The notes under the pieces were generated by a model. It did no database searches. It had not been told where the DNA came from and worked only from the letters and a program-made list of their open reading frames with translations. Positions 61,314-64,000 of a stretch of DNA of 64,000 nucleotides are shown one piece after another. A program made the position numbers and the translations under genes. Origin of the DNA: RUG11198 sp036342255 (GTDB lineage: Bacteria; Bacillota_I; Bacilli_A; RF39; UBA660); the NCBI GenBank assembly GCA_036342255.1, contig JAZAUS010000005.1, forward strand, positions 1 through 64,000, read 5' to 3'. Position 1 is the first letter of the stretch, and each line of letters starts with the position of its first letter.

Positions 61314-63419
61314 TTAATCAATAATTTCCAAAATAAATGGATCTTCTTCAGTACCTTTTCCATCACTTATACCAACATTATTTTTTAAATAAACAGTTGG
61401 ATATATATCTCTAGCAGTTGATGGTAATTTAATTTCTAAATTACTAATTGTATTATTATAAACCTTATATAACCAATTATTATTACAATCTTTATTATCT
61501 TTATAACCACTACTTTTTTCTTTACATACATTCAAATCAGCAGCATACATATAATCAGATCCATATATAATACCAACTTTACCAGTCCAAGTCTTTTCAG
61601 AACGTTCCAATTCCCAATATTCTGATGCATCTGCATCACTAACATCAATATCTTCTTTAGCCAAATAATACATAGCATCATCTATCAAATATCTAGCATT
61701 ACTATCAAAACCAATAATTGAAAAATCACACTCAACCTTCTTCTTATTAGGACCATTATAACAAGTTCCCTTAGCCTGATTATAATATAATTGATTTAAA
61801 GAAGTCATCAACTCAGCTTTAGCCCAATTACTTGAACCATCAACATCATCTTCTTTATCATTAGAATCATAAGAATAACTACCAATAGATCCAATTCTTA
61901 TTATTTTAACTCTCTTACTACCAGATGCATCATCTTTATTAGTTTTAACATTTGACATAGATATTATTCTCCATAATTCATCATTAAACATAACATAATT
62001 ATTAGGATTTTCTCCATAATATCTATAAATATTATTATTATCTAACATAATACCAGTATCTTTACTCTCATTCACACTAATAGATTCATCACTAGACATA
62101 TTAACAGTTATAATATCTTTGCTACTTTTATACTTATCTTGAATGTAATCAGATAACTTAGTTATTTTATCCTTATTATTATCTTCTACCACATCAAAAT
62201 CTTCTTCTCTAAACGTATCTAACAAATAAGGCTCTTCTTCAGTACCCTTACCATCAATTACATATACAGCTTCTTTTAATCTAATAACAGGTCTTAATCC
62301 CAAAGCATGACTTGATACACTACTATTAACAAATCTATCAGTAGCATCCCAATAAAAAGCTGTATTTAATTGAGCATTATTAACATTAGCAATCCAATAA
62401 TATCCACCTATATCTATTAATCCATTATCAAATCCACATTCTTTATTATCTTTTTGCTTAAAGCATTTATCTGATGATAAATATTGATTAGTAACACTCC
62501 TAAAATCATTAACATCCATAGCCCAACTACTTTTATTACTACAAGTATTACCATATGCATACCTTCTATTACAATATAATAAAGCTTTCTTATTTAAATT
62601 AGTAATATGCTTTGATAATCCTAAAGTTTCATCACTATTAGTAACCTCTTCAAAAGAAGCATTACCATCTTTATCACTACTCAAACAATCAACAGCACCT
62701 GCACTAATAATATAAGCTGTTGATTTTTTAATATATGCTATTCTCCAACCATCAGACTTATAAGAATTAACAGCCCCATAACAATAACCTTTATTATCAT
62801 CACTATAATTAGCATTTACTCCCATACATGAACTCTTATTACAACCATTATTACCTTCATAATAAACATAGCTTCCAGGTTCCATCTCATTAAGAAGAAC
62901 TGGACCTTTATATTCACTCAGCCAAACTTTATCATCAGGAAGTTCCAAATCCCCTCCCTTTTCTAATCCATATTCAACTCCAAAATTAATAGTAACATTA
63001 CTATCTGAAAGATTTAACATATTAACATCTATAATATAATTCTCTTTACCATCTATTAGTCCTTTAGAAGGTTTACTACTCTCTTTTCTTGTACCAATAT
63101 ATACATTTGTTAAAGCATCATCAGAAGAATAATATAAATTATATTTTAATTTAATATTATCAGGATTAGATATTTTTATTGATATATATTTCTGACTATT
63201 ACCAGTAACAATAACACTATTATTTTCATTATTACTATTCAATATAAACTCATATGTTTTAATACCATTAACAAAGCTTTCACTAACCTGAGTATTTAAA
63301 GAAAAAGTATTATATAACCTAGCAATAATAAGAATTATTAAAACAAAGAAAAACAAAGCAAGATTCATTTTGCCAATTTTATCAACTAAATTATAAAACT
63401 TGTCAACAACCTTCCTCAT
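61314..63419 (-). CDS. Large surface protein with duplicated DUF6273-like domains
   Basis: A 701-residue protein anchored by one N-terminal helix (about residues 18-37), the rest extracellular. After a beta-rich domain (about 40-160) come two similar domains ending GLRPVIRLKEAVYVIDGKGTEEEPYLL (about 380-405) and YPTVYLKNNVGISDGKGTEEDPFIL (end), so the domain is duplicated. Many cysteines (about 18) suggest disulfides. The endings match the broken tail at 1431-1793. Function is unknown; proteins of this type are abundant on gut Bacillota and may bind host or glycan ligands. An extended -10 TGTTATACT lies upstream at 63449-63457. Confidence 0.75.
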   Translation of the reverse strand: MRKVVDKFYNLVDKIGKMNLALFFFVLIILIIARLYNTFSLNTQVSESFVNGIKTYEFILNSNNENNSVIVTGNSQKYISIKISNPDNIKLKYNLYYSSDDALTNVYIGTRKESSKPSKGLIDGKENYIIDVNMLNLSDSNVTINFGVEYGLEKGGDLELPDDKVWLSEYKGPVLLNEMEPGSYVYYEGNNGCNKSSCMGVNANYSDDNKGYCYGAVNSYKSDGWRIAYIKKSTAYIISAGAVDCLSSDKDGNASFEEVTNSDETLGLSKHITNLNKKALLYCNRRYAYGNTCSNKSSWAMDVNDFRSVTNQYLSSDKCFKQKDNKECGFDNGLIDIGGYYWIANVNNAQLNTAFYWDATDRFVNSSVSSHALGLRPVIRLKEAVYVIDGKGTEEEPYLLDTFREEDFDVVEDNNKDKITKLSDYIQDKYKSSKDIITVNMSSDESISVNESKDTGIMLDNNNIYRYYGENPNNYVMFNDELWRIISMSNVKTNKDDASGSKRVKIIRIGSIGSYSYDSNDKEDDVDGSSNWAKAELMTSLNQLYYNQAKGTCYNGPNKKKVECDFSIIGFDSNARYLIDDAMYYLAKEDIDVSDADASEYWELERSEKTWTGKVGIIYGSDYMYAADLNVCKEKSSGYKDNKDCNNNWLYKVYNNTISNLEIKLPSTARDIYPTVYLKNNVGISDGKGTEEDPFILEIID

Positions 63420-63534
63420 ATTTATCTTCCTTCCTTATTCTCATTAATAGTATAACATGATTTTTTAAAAAAAGATAGTTAATTATAAAAAAATAACATA
63501 GTTATCTTAATGTTAAGTTTTTAACAAATAGTTA

Positions 63535-63563
63535 TTGACTTCAACAGTAAAATATACTAACAT
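63535..63563 (+). promoter_or_regulatory. Plus-strand promoter of the micro-gene
   Basis: TTGACT (63535-63540), 17-base spacer, TAACAT (63558-63563), 28 bases before a 19-codon reading frame. Confidence 0.5.
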
Positions 63564-63591
63564 ATAGCCCAGTTTTTAGAGAGGGACAATT

Positions 63592-63651
63592 ATGAAAAAA
63601 GATAAAAAAATAGTTTCATATTTTATAAAACTATTTTTTATTTTAACCTAA
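63592..63651 (+). CDS. 19-residue hydrophobic micro-ORF
   Basis: Reading frame MKKDKKIVSYFIKLFFILT with a basic N-terminus and a hydrophobic C-terminal half. Preceded by GAGAGGGAC, nine bases before the ATG, and by a promoter-like pair at 63535-63563. Its last two-thirds overlap a hairpin with long A and T flanks that also serves the convergent hydrolase gene. The layout suits a type I toxin or a membrane-active peptide, but a chance frame is possible because the sequence is so AT-rich. Confidence 0.4.
   Translation: MKKDKKIVSYFIKLFFILT
63605..63638. terminator. Bidirectional terminator at the right end
   Basis: AAAAATAGTTT / AAACTATTTTT stem with A and T runs on both flanks, just past the stop of the minus-strand hydrolase gene. 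Confidence 0.75.
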
Positions 63652-64000
63652 GTATTTTCCAAATCTTCCATTCACCATTCAATCTTGAAATAGAAACAGG
63701 ACCAAATGTAGAAAAACCAGTAGATCCCTTATTAGCACTCCAGCGACCAGCATCATACCATTTTCTATTTCCAGCATATACATTAGTATGTTGATGAGAA
63801 TACCACAATACTATATCTCCAGGTTTCAACTTACCTTCTGATATCAAAGTATTCATTTTCTTACCATTACCATTTATATATTTAAAACTATTACGCATTC
63901 TTGTTTTAGTATCACTATTCTTATATTTAATAGTATTACTACTCTTTTTATAAAATTTTTGTCCAGGTTCTAATATTCCAATATCAATAAGAGCCCATGA
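63638..64000 (-). CDS. NlpC/P60-like cell-wall hydrolase, C-terminal part (partial)
   Basis: The frame stays open to the right edge of the window, so the gene starts outside it. Visible residues begin SWALIDIGILEPGQKFY and include LKPGDIVLWYSHQHTNVYAGNRKWYDAGR, the pattern around the catalytic His of NlpC/P60 peptidases; the active Cys would lie near or beyond the edge. Likely cleaves peptidoglycan stem peptides or is a related amidase. No C-terminal anchor. A terminator overlaps the stop. Confidence 0.7.
   Translation of the reverse strand, partial: SWALIDIGILEPGQKFYKKSSNTIKYKNSDTKTRMRNSFKYINGNGKKMNTLISEGKLKPGDIVLWYSHQHTNVYAGNRKWYDAGRWSANKGSTGFSTFGPVSISRLNGEWKIWKILRLK

Overview
The window is about 64 kb of very AT-rich bacterial DNA with short intergenic gaps. 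Almost every gene lies on the minus strand; the only plus-strand genes I support are a sortase, an RNHCP protein and a 19-codon micro-ORF. T-box leaders (leuS, phe operon), EzrA, class B sortase, SipW-type secreted proteins, YlbL and the trmR-yrrN-yrrO set point to a low-GC Bacillota, most likely an uncultured gut-type Bacilli lineage near Erysipelotrichales/RF39 (inference). A cell wall is implied by DacA, the sortase and an NlpC/P60-like hydrolase. TGA serves as a stop in several ATGA overlaps (17091, 49393, 53355), so the mycoplasma code is excluded. Start sites were moved to the ATG or GTG that follows a GGAGG or AGGTGAT ribosome-binding site. Promoters repeatedly show an extended -10, TATGnTATAAT.

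Left end (1-4150): a patchwork. The first ~125 bases have foreign composition. They are followed by a truncated CBM26-like secreted protein, a class B sortase, a surface-protein tail fused against a truncated XRE regulator, and two cargo genes separated by decayed repeats. The repeats end like the ppdK C-terminus and each sits next to a look-alike terminator.

4146-41 kb: mostly housekeeping. It holds ppdK, a UbiB/AarF kinase-like protein, a pseudopilin with two SipW-type surface paralogues, a hexapeptide-repeat protein, topA, glyA, a CapA-like phosphatase, a HipA-like kinase with a small partner, dehydrogenases, the tRNA mo5U34 genes, map, a HEXXGH peptidase candidate, asnB, a Na+/Ca2+ exchanger, an M19 dipeptidase and T-box-controlled leuS. 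Then comes an ezrA locus with two membrane-anchored low-complexity proteins, followed by typA, a YlbL-type protease and ligA.

42-55.9 kb: the most interesting region. One apparent operon of eleven genes runs from a transporter through five different B12-binding-domain radical SAM enzymes in a row, a membrane zinc-ribbon protein, an ATP-grasp ligase, a GNAT-like acyltransferase, an adenylate-forming ligase and a DUF4430 protein. It looks like an undescribed biosynthetic pathway; the product is unknown.

55.9-64 kb: pheST behind a Phe T-box with a small unknown gene inserted ahead of pheS, dacA with a polybasic tail, a large membrane-anchored surface protein with duplicated domains, a compact micro-gene, and a cell-wall hydrolase cut by the window end. 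I found no rRNA, tRNA, CRISPR array or intact insertion sequence.
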